Source of the DNA: Aquibacillus albus | GTDB lineage: Bacteria; Bacillota; Bacilli; Bacillales; Amphibacillaceae | NCBI RefSeq assembly: GCF_016908325.1 | Contig: NZ_JAFBDR010000002.1 | Coordinates: 62,001-126,000 of the forward strand | Direction: 5' to 3' | Length of the DNA stretch: 64,000 nt | In this document: piece after piece, positions 9,064 through 16,575 of the stretch | How positions within the stretch are numbered: the first letter of the stretch is position 1 | Layout of the letters: every line of letters begins with the position of its first letter | The notes under the pieces: generated by a model | What the model was told of the DNA's origin: nothing | Database searches by the model: none | Seen by the model: only the letters and a program-made list of their open reading frames with translations | Program-made: the position numbers and the translations under genes

Positions 9064-9897
9064 ATGGAATTATTTGATGTAAAAAATACGAAAATGTCCT
9101 ATAATCAGAAAAAAATTGCCGATTTTATTATGCGGAATACGACTAAAATTCCCTACTTTACAGAACAGGATATTGCTATCGAGCTGAAAATAAGCATTGC
9201 AACAGTATCACGTTTTTGGAAAGTTGTAGGATTCAAAAATTTCAAAGATTTTAAACTACATTTAAAGGAAACATTGGATATTTCACCTGCAAATAAGATG
9301 AAGGATATCATTAAAAAGGTTGATCAAAATGACCTGGTATGGAAGATGATCGATGAAGATATCAACCATTTGCTAGAAACACGAAATCGTTTATCACAGA
9401 GGGATATCAGACAAGCTGTCCAATTATTAAATGATGCTGAATCGATTTATGTTCATGCACCTGGACCATCTGAAAGTCTAGGTAAACTATTTCAATTTCG
9501 AATGGAACGGTTTGGATTACAGGTCAAACTGATAGCCAAAAGTGGTCACGAGTTGTTTGAACAGCTTGTTCATATAAAAACGACCGATGTTATCCTGTTG
9601 TTTGGATTTGTTAATATGTCAGCAGAGGCAAAAGTCATTTTAGATTATAAAAAGAAAAGGAACACCAAAACGATTTTAATCACAGACAGACTAGTATCAG
9701 ATATGAACAATCAGGTTGAACATGTGCTATACGCAAGCAGAGGAGAAATGTGGGAATTCCACTCGATGGTTGCCCCAACAGCAATTCTAGAAAGCTTAAT
9801 CGTCGGCGTTGGCATGATGCGAGAAGACACAGTATTAGAAACACTACAAAACTTAAATAACCTAAGAAAAACATACGCAACCCACCTACCCAAATAA
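9064..9897 (+). CDS. RpiR family transcriptional regulator
   Basis: The ATG at 9064 follows AAGGGAGG. The 277-residue protein has an N-terminal helix-turn-helix (about residues 1-75, with the conserved segment ISIATVSRFWKVVGFKNFKDFK) and a C-terminal SIS phosphosugar-binding domain (about 110-250, including the APGPSES loop). RpiR proteins sense phosphosugars and bind palindromic operators. It is divergent from the ECF operon, with a 24-bp palindrome in the shared promoter region, and most likely controls that operon. It is unusual to see an SIS-domain regulator beside a vitamin-type ECF importer. Confidence 0.85.
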   Translation: MELFDVKNTKMSYNQKKIADFIMRNTTKIPYFTEQDIAIELKISIATVSRFWKVVGFKNFKDFKLHLKETLDISPANKMKDIIKKVDQNDLVWKMIDEDINHLLETRNRLSQRDIRQAVQLLNDAESIYVHAPGPSESLGKLFQFRMERFGLQVKLIAKSGHELFEQLVHIKTTDVILLFGFVNMSAEAKVILDYKKKRNTKTILITDRLVSDMNNQVEHVLYASRGEMWEFHSMVAPTAILESLIVGVGMMREDTVLETLQNLNNLRKTYATHLPK

Positions 9898-9908
9898 AAA
9901 ACCATCCA

Positions 9909-9952
9909 ATGTCCACGGGCGCGGGGTCCACGAGCGGGGTCAGACCCCTTTT
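9909..9952 (+). repeat. Truncated, internally duplicated REP-like repeat
   Basis: Only the right half is present: GTCCACGGGCG, GGGGTCCACGAGC, then GGGGTCAGACCCCTTTT. The GTCCACG segment is doubled and the left hairpin is missing. It lies 12 bp after the rpiR stop. Confidence 0.75.
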
Positions 9953-10035
9953 ATACATAATTTATGCATAAATCATTGAATCATAGGAAAAGTATTGATA
10001 CGGATATTGTAAATTTCTTATTTGGAGGTTGTATA

Positions 10036-10710
10036 ATGGCTGAGGAAAAAGTTCGTAAGCCGTTTTATAAAAAATGGTGGTTCTGGTTAATTGCAGTAAT
10101 AATCATTTTTGTTGTGGCGTCTGGAGGAAATGATGAGCCAGAACCAGAAACAGCAACAAATGACACAACTCAGACAGAAGAAAATGAAGATCAAGAACAA
10201 GAAGAAATGGCTGAGCAAGCTGAAGAAGAACCAGAGGAGCAACCTGAACAGGAGCCACCTGTAGAAGAAGAACCTGAAGCAGAAGCGGAGGAGACTGAAC
10301 CCGCTCCTGATGAGGAGACGTTCCAGAATGTGATTGATCAATTGGACCGAGCTCAAGTAGAAGAGGAAGTGCAGGCGCAAGCTAAACGGGATTGGCCAGA
10401 TGATTATGAAATGCAAGATTATCAATATGACAATCAGATTCAAGCATACAACAGTCTAATTAACTTAAGCATCGATGCAGAACATAAAGAAACGATTCTT
10501 AATGAAGCAGCACGTGATTGGCCTAATGATTATGAGATGGTTCAGTATCAATACGACAATCAGATTGCAGCCTATAATTGGATACAAGATTTGAATTTAG
10601 ATACAGATGTAAAGAAAGAAGTGCTGGCGAAAGCAAAATCAGACTGGGGAACTGATTATGAGATGGTAAGATATCAATACGAAAATCAGATGGAAGCATA
10701 TTATAACTAA
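10036..10710 (+). CDS. Membrane-anchored protein with acidic stalk and three DWPxDYEM repeats
   Basis: The ATG at 10036 follows TTTGGAGG; the longer frame from 9964 has no ribosome site. The 224-residue product has a basic N-terminus, one membrane helix (about residues 13-30), a Glu/Pro/Gln-rich stalk (about 33-98) and three tandem copies of a 43-46 residue unit. Each unit has the core AxxDWPxDYEMxxYQYDNQIxAYN. The third copy reads DWGTDYEM and is slightly diverged. The layout fits an extracellular repeat domain held off the membrane by a charged stalk. I do not recognise the repeat with certainty and assign no function. Confidence 0.75.
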   Translation: MAEEKVRKPFYKKWWFWLIAVIIIFVVASGGNDEPEPETATNDTTQTEENEDQEQEEMAEQAEEEPEEQPEQEPPVEEEPEAEAEETEPAPDEETFQNVIDQLDRAQVEEEVQAQAKRDWPDDYEMQDYQYDNQIQAYNSLINLSIDAEHKETILNEAARDWPNDYEMVQYQYDNQIAAYNWIQDLNLDTDVKKEVLAKAKSDWGTDYEMVRYQYENQMEAYYN

Positions 10711-10713
10711 TGA

Positions 10714-10746
10714 AAGGACGACATTTTGACATGTCGTCCTTCTTTT
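10714..10746 (+). terminator. Intrinsic terminator
   Basis: AAGGACGACA / TGTCGTCCTT stem followed by TCTTTTAT, directly after the stop of the tandem-repeat protein gene. Confidence 0.85.
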
Positions 10747-10761
10747 ATAAAACATACCATA

Positions 10762-10820
10762 TGTCCTCCCAGTGAAGACAAAACCAGTCATTTGTCCACG
10801 GGCGGGGTCAGACCCCTTTT
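10762..10820 (+). repeat. REP-like repeat, long-spacer subtype
   Basis: Near-complete copy, TGTCCTCCCAGTG to GGGGTCAGACCCCTTTT. It lies after a terminator and about 60 bp before the next plus-strand start. Confidence 0.9.
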
Positions 10821-10879
10821 ATCACATCTTGCCTTTTTAAGGAATAGGATAGGAAAAAGCCTAAAAAGGGTGAAGATAT

Positions 10880-11500
10880 ATGGCGATTTCGTTACCAGTT
10901 AGTATGGAAACGGTTGAAATTAGAAGTGGTAGGAATAAAAAAGTCTTTTATCCTAAGGTCATTGGTTTGGAGGATCAAGCCTTTCAAGCATTTATGAATC
11001 AGACAATTGTCGATTTGAACGAGCAGCTGATCAATCAACAGGTTGGGGAAATGCCAACAACAGTAGAAGAAATTCTTGGATATTATGAGGAAAAAAATAA
11101 CCAACGGCAGGTTTTGAGCTTAGCTTTTAACAATTATACGTACCACCAGCATGCTGCTCATGGGATGACGTATATAAAATCTTTAACTTTCGACCTGCAA
11201 AACCGAAAGCTATACGATTTAAAAGAGTTATTTAAACCAGGAAGTGATTACGTCCAACGGCTCTCAAACATCATCAAAGCACAAATCAAAGAACGCAATA
11301 TTCAACTTCTTGATGAATTTACGACGATTCAACCGAACCAAGACTTTTACATTGCAGATAAAACGCTTGTTATTTATTTTCAGTTGTACGAAATCACTCC
11401 TTATGTGTTTGGGTTCCCGATGTTTCCAATCTCCGTCTACGATTTACAAGATATTATTGAAGAAAATGGTCCACTTGGTAAAATGGCTGTTAATGATTAA
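10880..11500 (+). CDS. DUF3298/RsiV-like domain protein
   Basis: The ATG at 10880 follows AAAAAGGGTGAAG. The 206-residue protein matches the DUF4163-plus-DUF3298 layout seen in RsiV and in the N-terminal part of PdaC. The N-terminal half has the FNNYTYHQHAAHGMTY segment. The C-terminal half has SLTFDLQNRKLYDLKELFKPGSDY and a FQLYEITPYVFGFPMFPISVYDLQ tail. Unlike RsiV or PdaC it has no signal peptide or membrane helix, so it should be cytoplasmic or exported by another route. It stands alone and its role is unknown. Confidence 0.7.
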   Translation: MAISLPVSMETVEIRSGRNKKVFYPKVIGLEDQAFQAFMNQTIVDLNEQLINQQVGEMPTTVEEILGYYEEKNNQRQVLSLAFNNYTYHQHAAHGMTYIKSLTFDLQNRKLYDLKELFKPGSDYVQRLSNIIKAQIKERNIQLLDEFTTIQPNQDFYIADKTLVIYFQLYEITPYVFGFPMFPISVYDLQDIIEENGPLGKMAVND

Positions 11501-11711
11501 TGAATTAAAATGCAGGATGGGAAAATTTCGGCTGTTGACTGAGTTAAGATTGTTGGGATGTTGGTGCTGATTGGTTGCTGAATGGATTTAGAGGCTCTGA
11601 ATGCTAAGTAGTTTTCCCCAAAAAATAACCATCCTGTTCCGTTCGTCTTCATGTCTCCTTTAACGAGGACATTTTTAGACAACGGCAGGACGGTTACTCA
11701 ACGGGTTAAAG

Positions 11712-11760
11712 TGTCCTCATATCGTGGACAAATGTCTTTTTGAGGGGTCAGACCCCTTTT
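11712..11760 (+). repeat. REP-like repeat, T-rich subtype, left flank of the RAYT gene
   Basis: TGTCCTCATATCG, GGACAAATGTC, a T-run, then GGGGTCAGACCCCTTTT. Its last bases overlap the TAA stop of the RAYT gene. It shares the ATGTCTTTTT variant with the copy on the other side of the gene. Confidence 0.9.
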
Positions 11761-12352
11761 ACTCAGATTGGTCATTAAATACTATCATTTGATACTGATT
11801 GATGAATTTTAAATCGATATACTTGGTATTTAGGAATTTTATATAATTTTCTACTTTAGGGTCAGGAAAAAAAGATAAAATTCTTTCCGTACTCACCAAT
11901 GGTTTGGGACGCGAGCCAACATAATCGGCATAACTGCTCCATGTGTATCCCATTAAATCAGAAACCATATTAGCACGAATGGGATTAAGATGGATATATC
12001 TATTTATCTCTAATTCGTACTCAGCGTTTTTTATGATTTCTGAGCCATAGCGACCTTCAAATACGTGACCTGAAAACTGATATTTCCGATTAAAATAGGT
12101 GGCATAGTTTGAATGTAGGTATTTCATAATATTGCTTGGAGAATCGTGAAGTGTTTCCATTTGAAGGTGAATGTGGTTCGTCATCAAACAGTACGTGTGG
12201 AGGGTAAATGGTATTCGACTCCTTGTTTCTTCTACAAATTCAAGATATTTTAACCGATCTTCAGCATCATAAAATAAAGGTGCCTTGCGAATACCTCGAC
12301 TAGTTATATGATACGTTGCACCTGGATACCAAATGCGTGCTTTTCTTGGCAA
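11759..12352 (-). CDS. REP-associated tyrosine transposase (RAYT), Y1/HUH superfamily
   Basis: The TTG at 12352 follows AAAGGAGGAC and gives MPRKARIWYPGATYHITSRG, the usual RAYT start; the longer frame includes the ribosome site. The 197-residue protein carries the HUH motif TNHIHL (His60, His62) that binds the metal, and RYIHLNP with Tyr119 as the likely nucleophile. RAYTs are IS200/IS605-like single-copy enzymes linked to short palindromic REP repeats in many bacteria; they cut and join single-stranded DNA. Here it is bracketed by two copies of one repeat subtype, while some 20 further copies lie scattered around. It is therefore the probable mobiliser of the repeat. All visible motifs are intact. 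Confidence 0.9.
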   Translation of the reverse strand: MPRKARIWYPGATYHITSRGIRKAPLFYDAEDRLKYLEFVEETRSRIPFTLHTYCLMTNHIHLQMETLHDSPSNIMKYLHSNYATYFNRKYQFSGHVFEGRYGSEIIKNAEYELEINRYIHLNPIRANMVSDLMGYTWSSYADYVGSRPKPLVSTERILSFFPDPKVENYIKFLNTKYIDLKFINQYQMIVFNDQSE

Positions 12353-12535
12353 TAAAAGTCCTCCTTTCAATAAAATAAGTGATTGGATAAAAGTGAATGG
12401 TTTACATCAGGGAAAATGAAGAAGCGAACTGAGGAGTAAACGAGTTGATGCATAGATATAAAAATTCTGCAAGAAACCCTATTTTCCTGCAACAACCTAC
12501 AAATTTACGGAAAAAGTGCTAACTTTTTTCTCCAG

Positions 12536-12584
12536 TGTCCTCCCACCGTGGACAAATGTCTTTTTTGGGGGTCAGACCCCTTTT
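12536..12584 (+). repeat. REP-like repeat, T-rich subtype, right flank of the RAYT gene
   Basis: TGTCCTCCCACCG, GGACAAATGTC, TTTTTT, then GGGGGTCAGACCCCTTTT. Same subtype and same direction as the copy at 11712-11760, so the RAYT gene sits between direct repeats about 820 bp apart. Confidence 0.9.
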
Positions 12585-12585
12585 G

Positions 12586-12629
12586 AAAAAACTGGGCGAA
12601 ACCATATCAATGGATTTCGCCCAGTTTTT
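12586..12629. terminator. Bidirectional intrinsic terminator
   Basis: CTGGGCGAAA / TTTCGCCCAG stem flanked by A-run and T-run on the two sides, so it works in either direction. It ends the small minus-strand gene at 12636. Confidence 0.8.
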
Positions 12630-12635
12630 CAGTTA

Positions 12636-12767
12636 CTATTTTTTCTGATTTTTTTCTAAGTTCCTTCTAACATCAGCGCGTTGTCTTTTGCCTAAATCTT
12701 CGTCCACGTTTGTCAACTGTGCTTGTTTGTCGTTAGCACTTTGTTTTAAATCATTGTTTCTTGCCAT
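12636..12767 (-). CDS. Small basic hydrophilic protein, 43 residues
   Basis: This is a short frame with ATG at 12765-12767 preceded by AAAGGAGGGGAAG at good spacing, and followed by a terminator 7 bp after its TAG. The product is charged and hydrophilic, begins MARNNDLKQSANDKQAQL and ends with a Lys/Arg/Asn/Gln-rich stretch. Size and composition recall the many small Bacillaceae proteins of unknown function, some of which are spore-associated. I do not recognise the family. The strong ribosome site plus terminator make it a real gene rather than a chance frame. Confidence 0.7.
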   Translation of the reverse strand: MARNNDLKQSANDKQAQLTNVDEDLGKRQRADVRRNLEKNQKK

Positions 12768-12887
12768 GGGTTACTTCCCCTCCTTTCGACGATTACCTAA
12801 GAAGCAATTCTAATCTCGATCATATTTTTACCGAATTAAGCAAAACAATTCTTTAAAACAAATCATTAGCAGCATCCACCGGATATG

Positions 12888-12937
12888 TGTCCTCCCACCG
12901 TGGACAAGTGTCCACAAGCGGGGTCAGACCCCTTTTT
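12888..12937 (+). repeat. REP-like repeat, main subtype
   Basis: TGTCCTCCCACCG, TGGACAAGTGTCC, then GGGGTCAGACCCCTTTTT. It ends about 34 bp before the stop of the TauE/SafE gene. Confidence 0.9.
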
Positions 12938-12970
12938 GAAATTGTAATACCGTTCACATCCCTCGCCAAT

Positions 12971-13837
12971 TCACGAATTAACATCTACTATTTTCTTTTT
13001 GTGCGCTTGTTTTACCTGTTGAATACCAAAAAGAACAATTAACACTCCAACATACAACAATAATACAACTAATCCAGGAATAGCTAAATTCATTAACTGT
13101 AGGAACACGCTAATAAATGTAACGATATATAGTCCTCCTAAAAAAAGTTGAATATGTTTATTTGAGTAGAGTTTTGTGAATCTTGGCCCTAGTTGGGTAC
13201 CAATTAATGCACCTATTATTAAGTAAGAAGCGAGTAGAAGGTCAATGGTTGTGCTAAATGCATAGGACAGAAAACCTGCTATAACAATAAACGTTATGCT
13301 TATGAGCGAAGTTCCCACAGCCGACCTCGGTTGGATTTTGGCAATTGTTATTAATAGAGGAACCATAATAAACCCTCCACCAACACCTAATGTTGCTGAT
13401 GTAAAACCTCCTACTAAGCCAATAAAAAGAAATTTCCACCTTGATGGTGAAGTAGAAGCTTCCTTTTGTATTTTTTTATTCGTAAACATGGCAATAGCAA
13501 AATAGGCTAGTAAAACAAGATAGAGTAAGGGTATCACCGTTTCGTCAAATCCGTTTTTCTCTAGCCACATAACAACTGGACGAGCGATTTGTGTTCCTAC
13601 TACTCCACTGAGTGAAAGAGCGAGAACCGCTTTCCAATAAATATTTCCGAGTTTAAAGTGTGCCCATGCTCCCGACACAGAAGTACCAATGGTGTAAAGC
13701 AAGCTCATCGTAATAGCTGCTACCGGCGCGAAGCCAATTAATAATAAGACAGGAGTAAGTAGAAATCCACCTCCAACTCCAAAGAAACCAGACATTATTC
13801 CTATAACCACGCCTAGAGGTAACGCCCACAAAATCAT
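12971..13837 (-). CDS. TauE/SafE family anion permease
   Basis: The ATG at 13837 follows AAGGAG. The 288-residue protein has about eight membrane helices arranged as two homologous halves. Each half carries the glycine-rich family motif: GIMSGFFGVGGGFLLTPVLL near the N-terminus and GGFTSATLGVGGGFIMVPLL near residue 155. Such permeases export or import sulfite, sulfonates or other small anions. No sulfur gene is adjacent, so the substrate is open. An inverted repeat TATTGT/ACAATA lies upstream (13860-13894) and could be an operator. Confidence 0.85.
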   Translation of the reverse strand: MILWALPLGVVIGIMSGFFGVGGGFLLTPVLLLIGFAPVAAITMSLLYTIGTSVSGAWAHFKLGNIYWKAVLALSLSGVVGTQIARPVVMWLEKNGFDETVIPLLYLVLLAYFAIAMFTNKKIQKEASTSPSRWKFLFIGLVGGFTSATLGVGGGFIMVPLLITIAKIQPRSAVGTSLISITFIVIAGFLSYAFSTTIDLLLASYLIIGALIGTQLGPRFTKLYSNKHIQLFLGGLYIVTFISVFLQLMNLAIPGLVVLLLYVGVLIVLFGIQQVKQAHKKKIVDVNS

Positions 13838-14231
13838 TAAATTACTCCTTGCATTTAGTTATTGTAAATATAGTTTACCTTTATATAGACAATATAAATC
13901 ATAAATTTTAGTTAAGTTTATAAAAAAATATATTTATAAAAATGACAACATTATTCGTATTTTTTCACTAATTTCTTTTTTTATAATTACTTTTGATTTG
14001 CGTTTGTTTCATGAAAGATAACAACATGAATCTCTCCATGCTAAAGTAACCACTAAATATTTTATCAAAATTTTCAACAGTAAACACCCTTAGGTAAGAC
14101 TGTCCTCACAGTGCGGACAAATGTCTTTTTGAGGGGTCAGACCCCTTTTGAAAGCGTTTTATACTTTTTGTTTGTGTTTTGGGTGAAATATGAGAAAATT
14201 AGGATATCAATATTTTAAGGGAGGAATTAGG
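13838..14231. other. Divergent intergenic region
   Basis: Very AT-rich. It holds the weak inverted repeat TATTGT/ACAATA near the TauE/SafE start and one dispersed repeat (14101-14149). Nothing else was recognised. Confidence 0.45.
14101..14149 (+). repeat. REP-like repeat, T-rich subtype
   Basis: TGTCCTCACAGTG, CGGACAAATGTC, T-run, GGGGTCAGACCCCTTTT. It lies about 80 bp upstream of the aldo/keto reductase start. Confidence 0.9.
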
Positions 14232-15071
14232 TTGGTTAAGAGTTTGCAGGATACGACAACATTACATAATGGGGTAGAGATGCCGTGGTTAGGATTAGGT
14301 GTTTTTAAAGTACAGGATGGGAAAGAAGCAGTTGAGTCAGTAAAGGCTGCGATAAAGCATGGCTACAAAAGCATTGATACCGCTGCCATTTATAAAAATG
14401 AGGAAGGTGTCGGGCAAGGAATCCGAGAATCTGGTGTTCCTCGTGATGAGCTTTTTGTTACGTCAAAGCTTTGGAATGCTGATCAAGGCTATGAGTCCAC
14501 TCTTGCAGCTTTCGAAACAAGCTTAAATAAATTAGGTTTGGATTACCTTGATTTATACCTGATTCACTGGCCAGTTCCGGCACAAGGGAAATTCAAAGAG
14601 TCATGGAAAGCGATGGAAAAATTATATAAGGATGGGAAAATTCGTGCTATTGGACTAAGTAATTTTAAAGAGCACCATATCGATGAGCTATTGAAGGATG
14701 CAGAAATCAAACCAATGGTAAACCAAGTCGAATTTCATCCCAATTTTGCGCAAAAAGAATTAAGAGCTTATTGTAAAGAGAACGGGATTCAGCTAGAGGC
14801 TTGGTCGCCGCTGAAGCAAGGAGAGCTTTTAGACGATCCAACACTAACGAAAATTGGAGAAAAATATGGCAAATCGCCAGCACAAGTAATTATTCGCTGG
14901 GACCTTCAAAGTGAAGTAGTTACAATTCCGAAATCCATTAAAGAACACCGTATTATTGATAATGCCGATGTATTTGACTTTGAACTAACAGATGAGGATA
15001 TGGCTGAGATTGATAAGCTAGATACGGGTGAACGCGCGTTTGCTGATCCAGATGAATTTAATAAAGTGTAG
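14232..15071 (+). CDS. Aldo/keto reductase (glyoxal reductase-like, YvgN/YtbE type)
   Basis: The TTG at 14232 follows AAGGGAGGAATTAG; the upstream ATG frame contains this ribosome site. The 279-residue protein has the full AKR catalytic tetrad: Asp49 and Tyr54 in SIDTAAIY, Lys79 in VTSKLW and His112 in LIHWP. The cofactor-binding segment IPKSIKEHRI near the C-terminus binds NADPH. It should reduce glyoxal, methylglyoxal or similar aldehydes in the cytoplasm. It is a single-gene unit with its own terminator. Confidence 0.88.
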   Translation: MVKSLQDTTTLHNGVEMPWLGLGVFKVQDGKEAVESVKAAIKHGYKSIDTAAIYKNEEGVGQGIRESGVPRDELFVTSKLWNADQGYESTLAAFETSLNKLGLDYLDLYLIHWPVPAQGKFKESWKAMEKLYKDGKIRAIGLSNFKEHHIDELLKDAEIKPMVNQVEFHPNFAQKELRAYCKENGIQLEAWSPLKQGELLDDPTLTKIGEKYGKSPAQVIIRWDLQSEVVTIPKSIKEHRIIDNADVFDFELTDEDMAEIDKLDTGERAFADPDEFNKV

Positions 15072-15118
15072 GTTGCAGCTTGACGAACCATTTATAAAAA
15101 TCGTTCTACCAACGTTAA

Positions 15119-15156
15119 CCCCGGTGCCATTACCATTGTATTGGCACCGGGTTTTT
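15119..15156 (+). terminator. Intrinsic terminator of the aldo/keto reductase gene
   Basis: CCCGGTGCCA / TGGCACCGGG stem followed by TTTTT. Confidence 0.85.
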
Positions 15157-15163
15157 ACATAAG

Positions 15164-15212
15164 TGTCCACACCTCGTGGACAAATGTCTTTTTAGGGGGT
15201 CAGACCCCTTTT
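15164..15212 (+). repeat. REP-like repeat, T-rich subtype, encodes C-terminus of a gene
   Basis: TGTCCACACCTCG, TGGACAAATGTC, T-run, GGGGGTCAGACCCCTTTT. The minus-strand dehydrogenase gene reads through the core (RGLTP) and stops on a TAA inside the repeat. Confidence 0.9.
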
Positions 15213-16163
15213 ATATCCTGCTGATTGGTAGATTTTTTCTGTTAATGTGACAACTTCTTTTGCAAATTGACCGGGTACGAAAACATCGTGTTTTCCTAAA
15301 ATAGCATCTACAAAACTTTTATCTTGATTGGTAGTCTTTTCTGGCAATTGTGGTGTAATAGGTTCTTCTCCTAATCTTCGTAGCGTAATTTTTCCATTAT
15401 TATAAAAAATACCACCGTTTTCACCACAAAATACATAAGTCTCGTGCCAGCAAGGAGCATAGCCAACAATATTTAATCCCGCAACGACACCTTTTTCAAA
15501 ACGAATCGATGTAAAAGAATCGATTTCTACTTTAGAGTCATGCTGCTCCATTTGTGTCGTAACGTCAACGGGAGCTAAACCAGTTGTCCATAGAAGAACA
15601 TCAATAATATGACTCCCAGAGTCCATCAGCATGCCGCCATCAGACAAAGCAGGATTTTGACGCCATGTCCCAACTGTCATTTGCTTCCATTCTTGATATA
15701 GGGAAGCTGTCACAGACTTTAGTTCACCAATTTCACCATTCGCAATAGCTTCACGAATATATATAAATTCAGGATCAAAATGACGTTGATACGAAACTTG
15801 AAGAACCTTTCCTAAATGATCCGCAGTTTCAATCAATTGCTGTGCCTCTTCTTTGGAACATGCCATTGGCTTCTCAATTAATACATGACACCCACTAGTT
15901 AACACATCCATCGCTTGTTCAAAATGAAGCGTATGTGGGGAGCACAAAACGACTGCATCTACTTCCATTTTCTCTAGCATTTCCTTATGATCGGAAAACT
16001 GACGAACATCATCTAGTTGAAATTTAGATATTAGGGTTTCCCTATTTTTTTCGTTCGGATCTACAACAGAAACAATTTCTGCATCATCTATTTCCGTTAA
16101 GTGACTTGCATGTAAATGTGAAATACCACCTGTACCAACCATGCCAATTCGAACTTTTTCCAT
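15192..16163 (-). CDS. Gfo/Idh/MocA family NAD(P)-dependent oxidoreductase
   Basis: The ATG at 16163 follows AAGGGTG. The 323-residue protein has an N-terminal Rossmann motif (GMVGTGGISHLHASHL), the EKP motif of the family (IEKPMACSKEEA) and a C-terminal alpha/beta domain with the GSHIIDVLLW segment holding the usual catalytic His. Such enzymes oxidise sugars or inositols. It faces a divergent TIM-barrel isomerase-like gene, a common pair in polyol or inositol-type catabolism. Its last residues (RGLTP) and stop lie in a dispersed repeat, so the C-terminus is repeat-derived. Confidence 0.85.
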   Translation of the reverse strand: MEKVRIGMVGTGGISHLHASHLTEIDDAEIVSVVDPNEKNRETLISKFQLDDVRQFSDHKEMLEKMEVDAVVLCSPHTLHFEQAMDVLTSGCHVLIEKPMACSKEEAQQLIETADHLGKVLQVSYQRHFDPEFIYIREAIANGEIGELKSVTASLYQEWKQMTVGTWRQNPALSDGGMLMDSGSHIIDVLLWTTGLAPVDVTTQMEQHDSKVEIDSFTSIRFEKGVVAGLNIVGYAPCWHETYVFCGENGGIFYNNGKITLRRLGEEPITPQLPEKTTNQDKSFVDAILGKHDVFVPGQFAKEVVTLTEKIYQSAGYKRGLTP

Positions 16164-16329
16164 TGGTTAAACACCCTTTTTTATCATTTTTCTTCGTAGT
16201 TTCTCAACATATTTTTATTGCGCGCTCGTAAATTTTAGTGTGTATCCCTCCCAAGTGTTATTTGATATCTTTGTTTGTTGTGCCTTCAATAATTGTCCTT
16301 TGTAACCAATTAAATAGCTATGCGATTTT

Positions 16330-16343
16330 TGTAAACGCATTCA
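16330..16343 (-). promoter_or_regulatory. cre-like box (CcpA site candidate)
   Basis: TGTAAACGCATTCA matches the cre consensus TGWAARCGYTWWCA with one mismatch. It lies about 170 bp upstream of the Gfo/Idh start, which would fit carbon catabolite control. Confidence 0.4.
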
Positions 16344-16503
16344 TCACTCGCTAATTTTATCATCTATATTCGTTTTTTAATTGATATTATTATATAAATA
16401 TGTCAATCTAGGAAATATATGTAACCGTTAACATTTATTCACGAAAACACTAAATTACATATTTTCCCAAAAATAACGTTACACTAATGCTACACCAACA
16501 GAG

Positions 16504-16550
16504 TGTACGCCTATCGCGGACAAATGTCCACAAAGGGGGTCAGACCCCTA
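16504..16550 (+). repeat. REP-like repeat, main subtype, in the 5' region of the TIM-barrel gene
   Basis: TGTACGCCTATCGC, GGACAAATGTCC, then GGGGGTCAGACCCC. It ends 26 bp before the ATG, just upstream of the ribosome site. It shares the TGTACGCCT variant with the copy at 17761. Confidence 0.9.
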
Positions 16551-16575
16551 TCTCATTAGAAAGGATGTTTTGTAG

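Larger units (their letters stand above)
12353..12635. other. Intergenic region downstream of the small gene, upstream of RAYT
   Basis: It contains the RAYT promoter region, one repeat (12536-12584) and a bidirectional terminator (12586-12629). No open frame of note. Confidence 0.5.
16164..16575. other. Divergent promoter region of the dehydrogenase / TIM-barrel pair
   Basis: It holds a cre-like box (16330-16343), the palindrome-like GTAACCGTTAAC (16421-16432) that could be a LacI-family half-symmetric operator, and one dispersed repeat (16504-16550). Confidence 0.45.

Noticed and set aside
10087-10443. Minus-strand 118-codon frame rich in Phe, Leu and Arg
   Set aside because: It is the antisense of the Glu/Pro-rich stalk of the repeat protein; no ribosome site.
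11497-11682. Minus-strand 61-codon frame after the DUF3298 gene
   Set aside because: No convincing ribosome site or recognisable family; it may be decayed sequence but cannot be supported as a gene.
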